A stretch of 14,681 nucleotides of DNA, taken from the NCBI GenBank assembly GCA_019348365.1, contig JAHWJO010000049.1:1-14681 (forward strand), given 5' to 3'. Of the stretch, positions 9,801-14,681 are shown in pieces (the first letter of the stretch is position 1; the number at the start of each line of letters is the position of its first letter). The stretch is from Armatimonadota bacterium. Its GTDB lineage: Bacteria > Armatimonadota > DTGP01 > JAHWJO01. The notes beneath the pieces were generated by a model. It had not been told where the DNA came from, did not search any database, and saw only the letters and a list, made by a program, of their open reading frames with translations. The translations under genes and the position numbers were made by a program.

Positions 9801-10148
9801 CGTGGAGATGAGTCCCGTCGCGGCGTCGACTTTGCGGATCCGATGGGCATCGTAGTCCGCGATGTAGAGGTTGCCCTTCGCGTCTATGTCCAGATCATAA
9901 GCGGTACGGAGGTAGGCGTTGACGGCGGGGCCGCCATCGCCGTTGCCGCCTCCCGCATAGGTGGTGATCGTGCCCGGAGCCTGGGCGGAAGAGGGCGGGG
10001 CGATGAAGCCGGTGAATAGAAAGAACAGTGCGATTAGAATAATGAGAGAAGGGTGATTAGATGAGGAGAGTTCCTTGAGTCGTGTTTTGTAGCTCCCATC
10101 CTTGGCATAGCAGCCTTGGGCGAGCCGGGGAGGGGTGGGGTACTTCAT
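3837..10148 (-). CDS. Giant secreted NHL-propeller / multi-Ig / dockerin protein
   Basis: This 2103-residue extracellular protein starts at an ATG with GGGAG 10 nt upstream. Its signal peptide has an unusually long polar N-region, with a hydrophobic core at about 35-50 (LIILIALFFLFTGF) ending in SSAQA. NHL repeats span about 58-745: eleven blades carry GDGGPA or a variant plus a GN.YI.D / R.RKV pattern, and one blade (~205-265) lacks the motif, so 12 in all. Next come a jelly-roll-like segment (about 777-965, NGSF.TGDLTSWT), a beta-rich region of about 990-1490 that I cannot assign, and a P-domain-like stretch (about 1551-1640). An Ig-like domain (about 1658-1740), FnIII (about 1744-1847), an Ig-like domain with GGETW (about 1855-1952), an IPT/TIG-like domain (about 1955-2038) and a dockerin (about 2043-2101, loops DVNRDTRVNVTD and DLKADGAVNVGD) follow. 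No catalytic motif is recognised. Surface binding, sensing or scaffolding is inferred. Confidence 0.9.
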   Translation of the reverse strand: MKYPTPPRLAQGCYAKDGSYKTRLKELSSSNHPSLIILIALFFLFTGFIAPPSSAQAPGTITTYAGGGNGDGGPAVNAYLRTAYDLDIDAKGNLYIADYDAHRIRKVDAATGLISTFAGAGEEGYFGGGFSGDGGPAVNAELRNPGAVLAGPDGSVFISDRGNNRIRVVDPNGVIRTYAGGGDKGDGSLATEARIYSVTDMAFDPEGHLLLNSYDNGGSGLIWKVDKDTKILSTVVKDLPYNQGITVAKDGTIYVGGGHTMTIYKITPDGKRVHVAGSEGRFGYRGDGGLVSGAQFQVPFDVALDKDGDLYIADTYNGKIRVIADGYIHHVAGGEGYGGGLLRDGGPATLIQLEFPTEIVIGPEGDLYTSSTNGTIWKITPGGKAQIVVGKGWGDDGPATNAAVVQPHGLAWDALGNLYIVDNYSGRYRVRKVAPNGIITTVIGKEWRYPDEDETGDGGPATLGALHDPTGVAVDLKGNIYIVDKNHPRIRKIDFCTGRVTTVAGTGSRSSTGVGDGNGGPATQARLYDPMDVAVDAAGNLYIAEGRQIRKVDAVTKTISLVAGHSSHDAPLGDNGPAVEAKLLGVTGITVDRDGNLLLAVHGQHRIRKVDLQTGIISTVAGSGPFEYGEGGYAGDGGPAIQARLGDPQDVAVDSAGNIYIGDLHGETGRIRKVDAATGIITTVAGNGDAQKLKGSNGDGGPAAESLIGSPRGLTIDVSGHLYISDPFNPYRNMGGRRVRKIFAAAAPGLIAGVPIPDPNAPRPVRPFPPSSATALTVPETVQLGILNGSFATGDLTSWTANGVNGGGVKVEKQGTEFTTAPCSEAIEFPSAYAANVRSNTQGATNSGGILTSDPFIPNAPTLKFKALAESPNVAAKLLILKPKANALNPAASDILLQQDLSFAGETGVRAPFREFTVDVSAFHNAASPASGVPMRLQIRQGTTEAGQGHFTLFTGFEAGAVAELPVEYEPPAGSFPPPVIEEEPQKDPSGLEFLRLGLLEISADKIEQMTKNPDGTVFTYELKGNAAINQFLRFGPLEEGGAAPTVKATLNVPAATVELEMKSGSIFLDGIPSIDLKNPLNVQYGKKVLWRGESFKFKVDASGQVAGIQQAAAKTLLQIAGVNVGIEGLRLTIPRDYWSIREKIRLPDYGGTYPSLKLPDGLGVRIDGNFQFPEVPGIQGLTAKVEKLYIDRKDGIRFSGDVGLPPFEMGGFGVRDVKLKFIAGETPDRDLFEGQGMLVTPPFNVLGRVKFIAGSLDSVYARVEGNNGNSVPLPPFAITAGEIGVSNLRQGPFALHIGADLTVAHEWLAKLIKLSHASVDYTWPDKIQGSSDLDILTAKVAAVALGIEPPYKFHLGGNVELIDSFKVFLVNFDVNAGVNHDGQGHLVNPYFNGYAQGIVQIPNGSGFPYNIMKAKPWPDIALPYKLLDAGLAVQDGVFSYWTEIYLAELLGKKVELELNAKVKPDGLGVIVQVGTNWGNLPAVRVGLLTDEGGTVPLSSGPDSNAAMLAAMGRDRESMGDNPLEGNGLYIPADSSPGGFRPLQSGPLKDLAKITVAPKTPQTIFRLYAEAGAPTFYLKKPDGTLVTPENAQQHGILFTQNAEAKESYYIVSDPAAGDWIVQVESSATGPFVVDGWGAKNTPALNSVNAAMAGASVASITYNAADPDGDAKVSLYADTDAEGYDGSLIAKDLPASTDGSYQWVFDGGAIPAGDYFVYAVADDGTTTPVRKYASAKVTVIDPKAPAAPQNVTVQPGPENSLLVTWTPSPEAGIEGYQVRYGVNTGIEAELKASASAGDATSLRLTKLANDTEYRVEVVAVKTEVVNPDDPATRRTVVHTSAPSVAAVGKTGAAVAPKVALTAPVGGETWHTNRAQTVAWTVVDGDDLSDQQVELSTDGGATWRPLKTHLPGSARTWTWDVPAGLKSATARLRVSALDAAGNAGSDASKADLTLGAAPPTITAASPEALDLDLPGALLINGSDFSPGATVKLGSRTLSAAYLNGGAISAAVPEPATASRGTTTLTVTNPDGQFATLTVTIGRGEPGDVNRDTRVNVTDAIWVLQHIVEVKTLTAEELLLADLKADGAVNVGDVVAILRKAVGLPI
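7914..9977 (-). repeat. Twelve NHL-type beta-propeller repeats
   Basis: This stretch encodes residues about 58-745 of the giant protein. A GDGGPA-type motif recurs every ~55-60 residues near residues 70, 132, 186, 286, 343, 394, 456, 517, 573, 635 and 697. Each is followed by a VAVD..GN.YI.D strand, an R.RKV strand and a TTVAG-like strand. One additional blade around 205-265 lacks the motif. At DNA level the same GC-rich element (ggccgccgtcgcc and variants on the + strand) recurs with each blade. Twelve blades would fit two six-bladed propellers; the count is by eye. Confidence 0.85.
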
Positions 10149-10394
10149 AGAAATTTTACTCCCGTAGAGGTCGAAAAGAGTGGGTCCGGAAAGAGACTAC
10201 CCATGAGGCGCGCAGCGCTCCGGGGTTCTCTTTCGCAACCGACAACGGACTCCGGAGAGACTTATGCCGGGACGGTCGTGGGAGGACGATAAAATCCATT
10301 TCCTCGATCATATCCATCATAACACGTAATCGGTAGTTTGTTTAACCGGACAGGCAACCCTGTCCGGTTCGGCAGCCTGAAAGGAGTTCAGCCC
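10149..10394. promoter_or_regulatory. Divergent intergenic region
   Basis: These 246 bp separate the - strand NHL/dockerin gene from the + strand oxidoreductase gene, so both promoters should lie here. The middle part (about 10270-10345) is clearly richer in A+T than the flanking genes. It contains TAAAAT on the + strand and TATGAT on the - strand as possible -10 elements, but I could not pair either with a convincing -35. No small ORF or RNA gene is evident. Confidence 0.5.
10344..10369 (+). promoter_or_regulatory. 10-bp inverted repeat in the oxidoreductase leader
   Basis: AACCGGACAG and CTGTCCGGTT form a perfect 10-bp stem with a 6-nt loop (GCAACC), ending 25 nt before the chosen ATG at 10395. 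It stops 11 nt short of the AAGGAG Shine-Dalgarno (10381-10386). No T tract follows on either strand. It may be an operator for a sugar-responsive repressor or a leader hairpin affecting translation; the sequence does not decide which. Confidence 0.6.
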
Positions 10395-11522
10395 ATGTCA
10401 GAACAGGCGGCAAGCCCCGCCGTCTCCCCGGCGGGGAATCCCCTCTTTGAAGTGGGTTCCACGGAGCAGGCAGAGCAGCCAATCCGGTGCGGCGTGGCCG
10501 GGCTCGGGCGGATCGGGTGGGGGCATCACGCTCAGATCATTCAAAAGCACGGCGGTTTCGTTCTGGCGGTGGTGTGCGACCCGGAAGAAGACCGCCGGGC
10601 GGAGGCCGTTCAGGCCACGGGCTGCGCCGCCGCGAGTCGTTTTGAGGAGATGCTGGAGAACGACGCGGTCGAGCTGGTCATCGTGGCGACGCCGTCCATC
10701 GAGCACGAGCCGATGACGATTGCGGCGCTGAACGCCGGGAAGCACGTCCTGTGCGAGAAACCGGCGGCGCAGAGCGCAGCGGGGATCCGGCGGATGAGGG
10801 CGGCGGCGCAGGAAGCCGGAAAAACGCTCACCATGCACCACAACTACCGCCTCAATCCCGAGTTCCTCTACGTGCGCGAGGTCATCGAGAGCGGCGTGCT
10901 GGGCCGGGTGTTCCGGATCAAGCGGCGGGTCCAGAGCTTCGCGCGCCGCAACGACTGGCAGGTGCTCCGGAAGTACGGCGGCGGGATGACCGGCAACTGG
11001 GGCATCCATCTGGTGGACGCGTGCCTCTGCCTGCTCGATTCGGACGTGGCGGACGTTTGGGGCGACGTGAGGCAGGTCTTCAACCCCGGTGACGCCGAAG
11101 ACGACATCAAGGCCCTGATCCGGGGCGAGAGCGGCATGACCCTCGACATCGACATGACGAGCGCCAACGCCGCGCCGGAACCGTCATGGGTCGTGATGGG
11201 CGACTGCGGCACCCTCTGGATCGAAGGCAAGACGGCGCACCTGAAATACTTTGACCCGAAAGAGCTGCCACCCGTACAGGTGAACGACCATCCCTACGCC
11301 CTCGACCGCAAGTACGGGGTGATGCCCGGTCCGGACGCGATTCCCTGGCAGCAGCGGGACGAAGAGCCGAAGCCGCAGAAAGCGTACCCCTCCTTTTACG
11401 ACAATCTCTACCGCGCGATCCGCCAGGGCGAGCCGCTCCTCGTCGAGCCGGACAGCGCGCTGAAGACGTATGAGGCGCTCGACCGAATCCGCGAGGGGAG
11501 CCGGTTCGCGCCTCCCGAATAA
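10395..11522 (+). CDS. Gfo/Idh/MocA family NAD(P)-dependent oxidoreductase
   Basis: This 375-residue protein is a normal size for the family, whose members oxidise, reduce or epimerise sugars, inositols and sugar acids with NAD(P). The Rossmann nucleotide-binding loop is GVAGLGRIGWGH (about 33-44), followed by an acidic turn after the second strand (VVCDPEEDR, about 59-67). The family EKP motif lies at 121-123 with its lysine at 122. The C-terminal domain has GGGMTGNWGIHLVD (about 195-208), with His205 and Asp208 at the usual catalytic positions. The ATG at 10395 has AAGGAG 8 nt upstream; the in-frame TTG at 10338 would run through the leader hairpin. A ~28-residue polar extension precedes the Rossmann fold and is not a convincing Tat signal (no RR). 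The GH16 gene starts 78 nt later on the same strand, so cotranscription and a role in using the released sugars are likely. The substrate cannot be told. Confidence 0.93.
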   Translation: MSEQAASPAVSPAGNPLFEVGSTEQAEQPIRCGVAGLGRIGWGHHAQIIQKHGGFVLAVVCDPEEDRRAEAVQATGCAAASRFEEMLENDAVELVIVATPSIEHEPMTIAALNAGKHVLCEKPAAQSAAGIRRMRAAAQEAGKTLTMHHNYRLNPEFLYVREVIESGVLGRVFRIKRRVQSFARRNDWQVLRKYGGGMTGNWGIHLVDACLCLLDSDVADVWGDVRQVFNPGDAEDDIKALIRGESGMTLDIDMTSANAAPEPSWVVMGDCGTLWIEGKTAHLKYFDPKELPPVQVNDHPYALDRKYGVMPGPDAIPWQQRDEEPKPQKAYPSFYDNLYRAIRQGEPLLVEPDSALKTYEALDRIREGSRFAPPE

Positions 11523-11600
11523 AGGAGACGGGACTATCGAATCGTTTTCCTTCGGCTCATAAAGGTCGGGGGATTTGATTGAAGTAGAGGTGAAAGAGAT

Positions 11601-12875
11601 TTGAACGGCTGTAATGTATTGATTTTGTCGGTGGCGCTCTGCGCGGGTGTCGGGGCTATTGCACGCGCGGCGGACCCGGCCAAATCCAGCGGGGCGCCCT
11701 CCACCCTGGCGGGGTGCGAATTCCTCACGGTTCCGGGCCGCCTGTGGAAGCTCCTCTGGCACGACGAGTTCAACGGCACGCGGCTCGATGAGTCCAAATG
11801 GACCCTCGGCCTGCCATGGACCGGCGATGACGGCACGAACCGTCATCACAACAGCCAGTACGCCAGCTACATCATGGACGACGACGTGAACGTATCCGGC
11901 GGCGCGCTGCACCTGACCACCCAGCGGCGGGACGTGAAGAATCCGTCCGGACGGGTGTACCATTTCACCGAGGGCCTCATCACCACCAGCGAAAAGTTCG
12001 ACGCCACTTACGGCTACTTCGAGATCCGCGCCAAGCTCCCCACCGAGGCGGGCCCCGGCACCTGGCCCGCCTTCTGGATGCTCTCGAAGGGGTGGCCTCC
12101 GGAGATGGATGTCATCGAGTACTGGGGCAGTGACAGCCGCATCCACCAGGGCACGGTGACCCGCAAGCCGGACGGCGGGCAGCGGTGGGACAGTTACCAC
12201 CGGCATCACGTCTCCCTCTCCGGCTGGCACACCTACGGGCTGGAATGGGGTCCTGGCTACCAGATCTACAACATCGACGGGGACGTGACCCTCGCCGTCT
12301 ACGGCGATCACCTGCCGCAGGTCCCGCACTACCTGCTCCTGAACTCCGGGGTGGAGACGGGACGACCGCCCCGGCCCGGCACCACCTTTCCCAACGATTT
12401 CGTCGTGGATTACGTGCGGGTCTACGCGCGCCCGACCGTCTCGGCGCTCCTGAACGGCGGTTTCGAGGGGGAATCCCTGGCCCCGTGGAGCCGCATGGGC
12501 GAGTCCGCCATCGTAGACTATGGGGCTCGCACCGGGAATCGCGTCCTCCGCGCCGACAGCGGCGTTTCCCTGAAAGAGACGAAAGGCACGGAGCGATCCG
12601 GCGCTCAGCAGACCGTATACGGCCTCGAACCCGGAGCGGAATATCGCCTCTCCGCGTGGGTCAGAACGACCGGGGAGAGCGCGGCCCTGCTGGGGGTGAA
12701 GGGATCGGGGGAGAGGGAGCAAGTTACGCCCGGTCGGCGGTCTTCCCGGTGGATTCGGGAGAGCTTGACCTTTACTCCAGAAACGAACGCCTCTTCCGCA
12801 ACGATCTTCCTCGCGTCGCAGGGGGGCGGCACAGCGTATTTCGATGACGTGCGGGTGGAACGCATTGCCCCGTAA
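11601..12875 (+). CDS. Secreted glycoside hydrolase family 16 with C-terminal CBM-like domain
   Basis: This 424-residue protein begins at a TTG with AGAGGTG about 8 nt upstream and an in-frame stop just before. The signal peptide is about 1-23 (VLILSVALCAGVGAIARA). The GH16 fold spans about 46-277: WHDEFNGTRLDESKW at the start, GLITTS..F...YGYFEIRAKLP, TWPAFWML, and the active-site strand EMDVIE at 168-173. In that strand Glu168 is the expected nucleophile, Asp170 the helper and Glu173 the acid/base. ExDxxE is the form seen in laminarinases, agarases and related enzymes, so an endo-acting beta-glucanase or galactanase is likely; the exact polymer is not determined. Residues about 282-422 (NGGFE...PWSR to YFDDVRVE) resemble a CBM4/9-like jelly roll. 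There is no dockerin. It lies between a sugar oxidoreductase and a PL11 lyase, which supports a polysaccharide-degradation role. Confidence 0.93.
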   Translation: MNGCNVLILSVALCAGVGAIARAADPAKSSGAPSTLAGCEFLTVPGRLWKLLWHDEFNGTRLDESKWTLGLPWTGDDGTNRHHNSQYASYIMDDDVNVSGGALHLTTQRRDVKNPSGRVYHFTEGLITTSEKFDATYGYFEIRAKLPTEAGPGTWPAFWMLSKGWPPEMDVIEYWGSDSRIHQGTVTRKPDGGQRWDSYHRHHVSLSGWHTYGLEWGPGYQIYNIDGDVTLAVYGDHLPQVPHYLLLNSGVETGRPPRPGTTFPNDFVVDYVRVYARPTVSALLNGGFEGESLAPWSRMGESAIVDYGARTGNRVLRADSGVSLKETKGTERSGAQQTVYGLEPGAEYRLSAWVRTTGESAALLGVKGSGEREQVTPGRRSSRWIRESLTFTPETNASSATIFLASQGGGTAYFDDVRVERIAP

Positions 12876-12904
12876 TGGGTCGGACTGACGCAAAGACTGA
12901 CTTC

Positions 12905-13036
12905 CATGTCATCCCGAACGAAGTCGAGGGATCTGACCGTACGGGAGAGAGTCTTTTAGACCATCAGAGAGTCTGTTGTACAGGAGAGAGTCTTTCGGCC
13001 TGGGGTCAGATTCCTCGCTCCGCTCGGAATGACATG
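12905..13036. repeat. Palindromic dispersed repeat of the 'SERSEES' type with internal direct repeats
   Basis: Imperfect terminal inverted repeats of 34 bp (12905-12938) and 33 bp (13004-13036) pair with four substitutions and one indel. The right arm translated on the - strand reads CHSERSEESD, the known artefact translation of a dispersed intergenic repeat found in many bacterial genomes. Inside are three ~20-bp direct repeats sharing GAGAGTCT (at 12947, 12967 and 12986); the outer two match at 17 of 19 positions (12939-12957 and 12978-12996). The element fills most of the gap between the GH16 and PL11 genes and could fold into a long RNA hairpin. Confidence 0.85.
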
Positions 13037-13121
13037 TGAAAAGTTTGAACGACATGAGAAGGAGTCGGAGAAGGAGAGAATCACTATTCTTGTCCTCATC
13101 TTTATGGATGGAGCGTTCGTC

Positions 13122-14681
13122 TTGAAACCATACATCTTGTATACGGTCCTCGGATTGACCCTTTCCACGGCCCTGCTGACCCTGTGTGGGTCGGCGGCGG
13201 GCGCACCCCGCCAGATGGAGCACCTGGGGCGCGGCGTCGTCGCGATCCCTCAGGGAGAGGGAAAAGTCTTCGTGAGCTGGCGGATGCTGGGGACCGACCC
13301 GGATGACCTCGCTTTTCACCTCTACCGCACCACGGGCGGGGGGAAGCCCGTCCGACTCACCCCCCGGCCCCTCACGGACTCGACACAGTTCATCGATACG
13401 AAAGCGGATCTCCGACGGGCCAGCGCCTACTTCGTCCGGCCCGTGCGGAAGGGGAGGGAAGGGGCGGCGAGCCGACCGTTCACGCTTCCGGCGAACGCCC
13501 CCGCGAACCCCTATCTCTCCGTCCCCCTCCAGACTCCCTCCGGCTACACTCCCAACGATGCGTCGGTGGGGGACCTCGATGGGGACGGGGAGTACGAGAT
13601 CGTCCTTCATCAGGCGGGGCGGGGGCGCGACAATTCCCAGGCGGGGGAGACGGACCCCCCGATATTCCAGGCGTATAAGCTCGACGGCACGCTCCTCTGG
13701 ACGATTAATCTTGGCAGGAACATCCGCGAAGGCGCGCACTACACCCAGTTCCTCGTCTACGACTTCGATGGGGATGGACGCGCCGAGATGGTCTGCAAAA
13801 CCGCCGACGGGACGGTGGACGGGCGGGGGAAGGTCATCGGCGACGCGAAAGCGGACTGGCGCAACGAGCGCGGCACTATCCTGGAGGGGCCGGAGTTCCT
13901 GACCGTCTTCGACGGGATGACCGGCAGCGCCCTCGCGACGACCGATTACCTCCCCCCTCGGGGCCGGGTCGCCGACTGGGGAGACAACTACGGCAACCGG
14001 GTGGACCGGTTCCTGGCGTGCGTGGCCTACCTCGATGGGAAGCGGCCCAGCATCGTCATGAGCCGGGGTTACTACACCCGCTCGGTGCTCGCCGCGTGGA
14101 ACTGGCGGGGCGGCAAGCTCTCCCACGTCTGGACGTTCGACAGCCACGACGGGACCCCCGGCAACCGGGCCTACGCCGGGCAGGGGAACCACAACCTGAG
14201 CGTGGGTGACGTGGACAACGACGGCAGGGATGAGATCGTCTTCGGGGGCATGACGGTGGACGACAACGGGAAGGGGCTGTACACCACCGGCATCGGGCAC
14301 GGCGACGCGATGCACCTCTCCGACCTCGACCCGGCCCGGCCCGGCCTGGAGGTCTTCCGGATTCAGGAGCCGTTCGGCGACGCCGGCGCGCACCTCTTCG
14401 ATGCGAAGACCGGCGAGGTGATCTGGAAAAAAGCATCGATCAAGGCCGGTCGGGACGGCGAGGGTCCGGGGCGGGGCCTCGCGCTCGACATCGACCCGCG
14501 CTACAAAGGCTACGAAACCTGGGTGGCGGGCGGGGGCATCGCCGGCCTCTTCGACGTGAAGGGGAACAAGATCGCCGAGCGCACCCCGGCGTGCAACATG
14601 GGTGCCTGGTGGGACGGCGACGTGCTGCGGGAGATCCTGAGCGGCACGACCCTCGACAAGTGGGACTACGCCAACGCCACC
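13122..14681 (+). CDS. Rhamnogalacturonan lyase, PL11 family (YesW/YesX-like), 3' end outside window
   Basis: The first 520 residues are present and the frame is open to the right edge; family members are usually about 600 residues or more. PL11 enzymes cleave the rhamnogalacturonan I backbone of pectin by beta-elimination. After a signal peptide (about 1-28) comes an Ig/FnIII-like domain (about 29-125, RQMEHLGRGVVA...VFVSWRMLGTD) and then the calcium-rich propeller. Its landmarks are YTPNDASVGDLDGDGEYEI (142-160), NLGRNIREGAHYTQF (196-210), DFDGDGRAE, CKTADGTVDG, YGNRVDRFLA, RGYYTRSVLAAW, AGQGNHNLSVGDVDNDGRDE and NMGAWWDGD. TTG at 13122 has GGAG 8 nt upstream and starts with MKPYILYT, a good signal peptide. 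ATG at 13104 (six residues longer) lacks a close Shine-Dalgarno. A strong AAGGAG at 13071 points to no ATG, GTG or TTG at normal spacing. No dockerin is visible in the part present. Endo versus exo action cannot be told. Confidence 0.93.
   Translation, partial: MKPYILYTVLGLTLSTALLTLCGSAAGAPRQMEHLGRGVVAIPQGEGKVFVSWRMLGTDPDDLAFHLYRTTGGGKPVRLTPRPLTDSTQFIDTKADLRRASAYFVRPVRKGREGAASRPFTLPANAPANPYLSVPLQTPSGYTPNDASVGDLDGDGEYEIVLHQAGRGRDNSQAGETDPPIFQAYKLDGTLLWTINLGRNIREGAHYTQFLVYDFDGDGRAEMVCKTADGTVDGRGKVIGDAKADWRNERGTILEGPEFLTVFDGMTGSALATTDYLPPRGRVADWGDNYGNRVDRFLACVAYLDGKRPSIVMSRGYYTRSVLAAWNWRGGKLSHVWTFDSHDGTPGNRAYAGQGNHNLSVGDVDNDGRDEIVFGGMTVDDNGKGLYTTGIGHGDAMHLSDLDPARPGLEVFRIQEPFGDAGAHLFDAKTGEVIWKKASIKAGRDGEGPGRGLALDIDPRYKGYETWVAGGGIAGLFDVKGNKIAERTPACNMGAWWDGDVLREILSGTTLDKWDYANAT

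Noticed and set aside
7914..9977. Regular GC-rich repeated DNA element that might suggest a CRISPR or satellite array
   Set aside because: The spacing (~150-190 bp) and phase match the NHL blades exactly and the reading frame is kept throughout, so it is explained by protein repeats.
3960..10019. A 2019-codon open frame on the + strand, antisense to the NHL/dockerin gene
   Set aside because: It is in exact codon register with the real gene, so its stops can arise only from TTA, CTA or TCA codons, which this GC-rich gene avoids. The product is a repetitive Arg/Val/Ala/Gly-rich mirror of the NHL repeats with no recognisable domain or signal peptide.
11184..12893. A 569-codon open frame on the - strand across the oxidoreductase end and the GH16 gene
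   Set aside because: It is antisense to two well-supported enzyme genes, has no domain, and crosses the intergenic gap with low-complexity sequence.
12909..14393. A 494-codon open frame on the - strand ending in CHSERSEES-like sequence
   Set aside because: It is antisense to the PL11 gene, and its tail is the translation of the palindromic repeat. Such translations are a known artefact.

Overview
The window is about 14.7 kb of GC-rich bacterial DNA (sampled lines run from about 62 to 73% GC in typical coding sequence). It is gene-sparse and dominated by secreted proteins. The mix is a DUF4446 protein, large NHL and FG-GAP proteins ending in dockerin modules, a Gfo/Idh/MocA oxidoreductase, a GH16 glycan hydrolase and a PL11 rhamnogalacturonan lyase. 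This mix best fits a non-model, carbohydrate-degrading lineage such as Armatimonadota. That is an inference from gene content; no rRNA or other marker gene is present.

Layout. A small membrane-anchored DUF4446 protein lies on the + strand at 95-631 and ends in a perfect 25-bp tandem duplication. Two very large genes follow on the - strand. The upstream one (3837-10148) encodes a 2103-residue secreted protein with a 12-blade NHL region, a ~500-residue beta-rich region I do not recognise, several Ig/FnIII/IPT-like modules and a C-terminal dockerin. Two hairpins follow its stop; the second is a strong intrinsic terminator. Downstream lies a second secreted protein (910-3549): five FG-GAP-type calcium loops, four tandem cadherin-like Ig domains, a cohesin-like domain and a dockerin. 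Its FG-GAP half contains an AT-rich block (38% GC over 2881-3060).

Divergently, on the + strand from 10395, come an NAD(P)-dependent Gfo/Idh/MocA oxidoreductase, a secreted GH16 enzyme with a C-terminal carbohydrate-binding-like domain, and a secreted PL11 rhamnogalacturonan lyase cut by the right edge. Between the last two is a palindromic dispersed repeat of the type whose translation reads 'CHSERSEES', with three ~20-bp direct repeats in its centre.

How they may work together (inference): the + strand genes look like a plant or algal polysaccharide degradation set, with extracellular backbone cleavage and cytoplasmic sugar oxidation or epimerisation. The two - strand proteins look like extracellular or cell-surface scaffold, adhesion or sensing proteins. 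Dockerins sit on the non-catalytic giants and not on the visible catalytic enzymes, and one protein carries both a cohesin-like and a dockerin module. A dockerin/cohesin system wired differently from a clostridial cellulosome is the most interesting possibility here.
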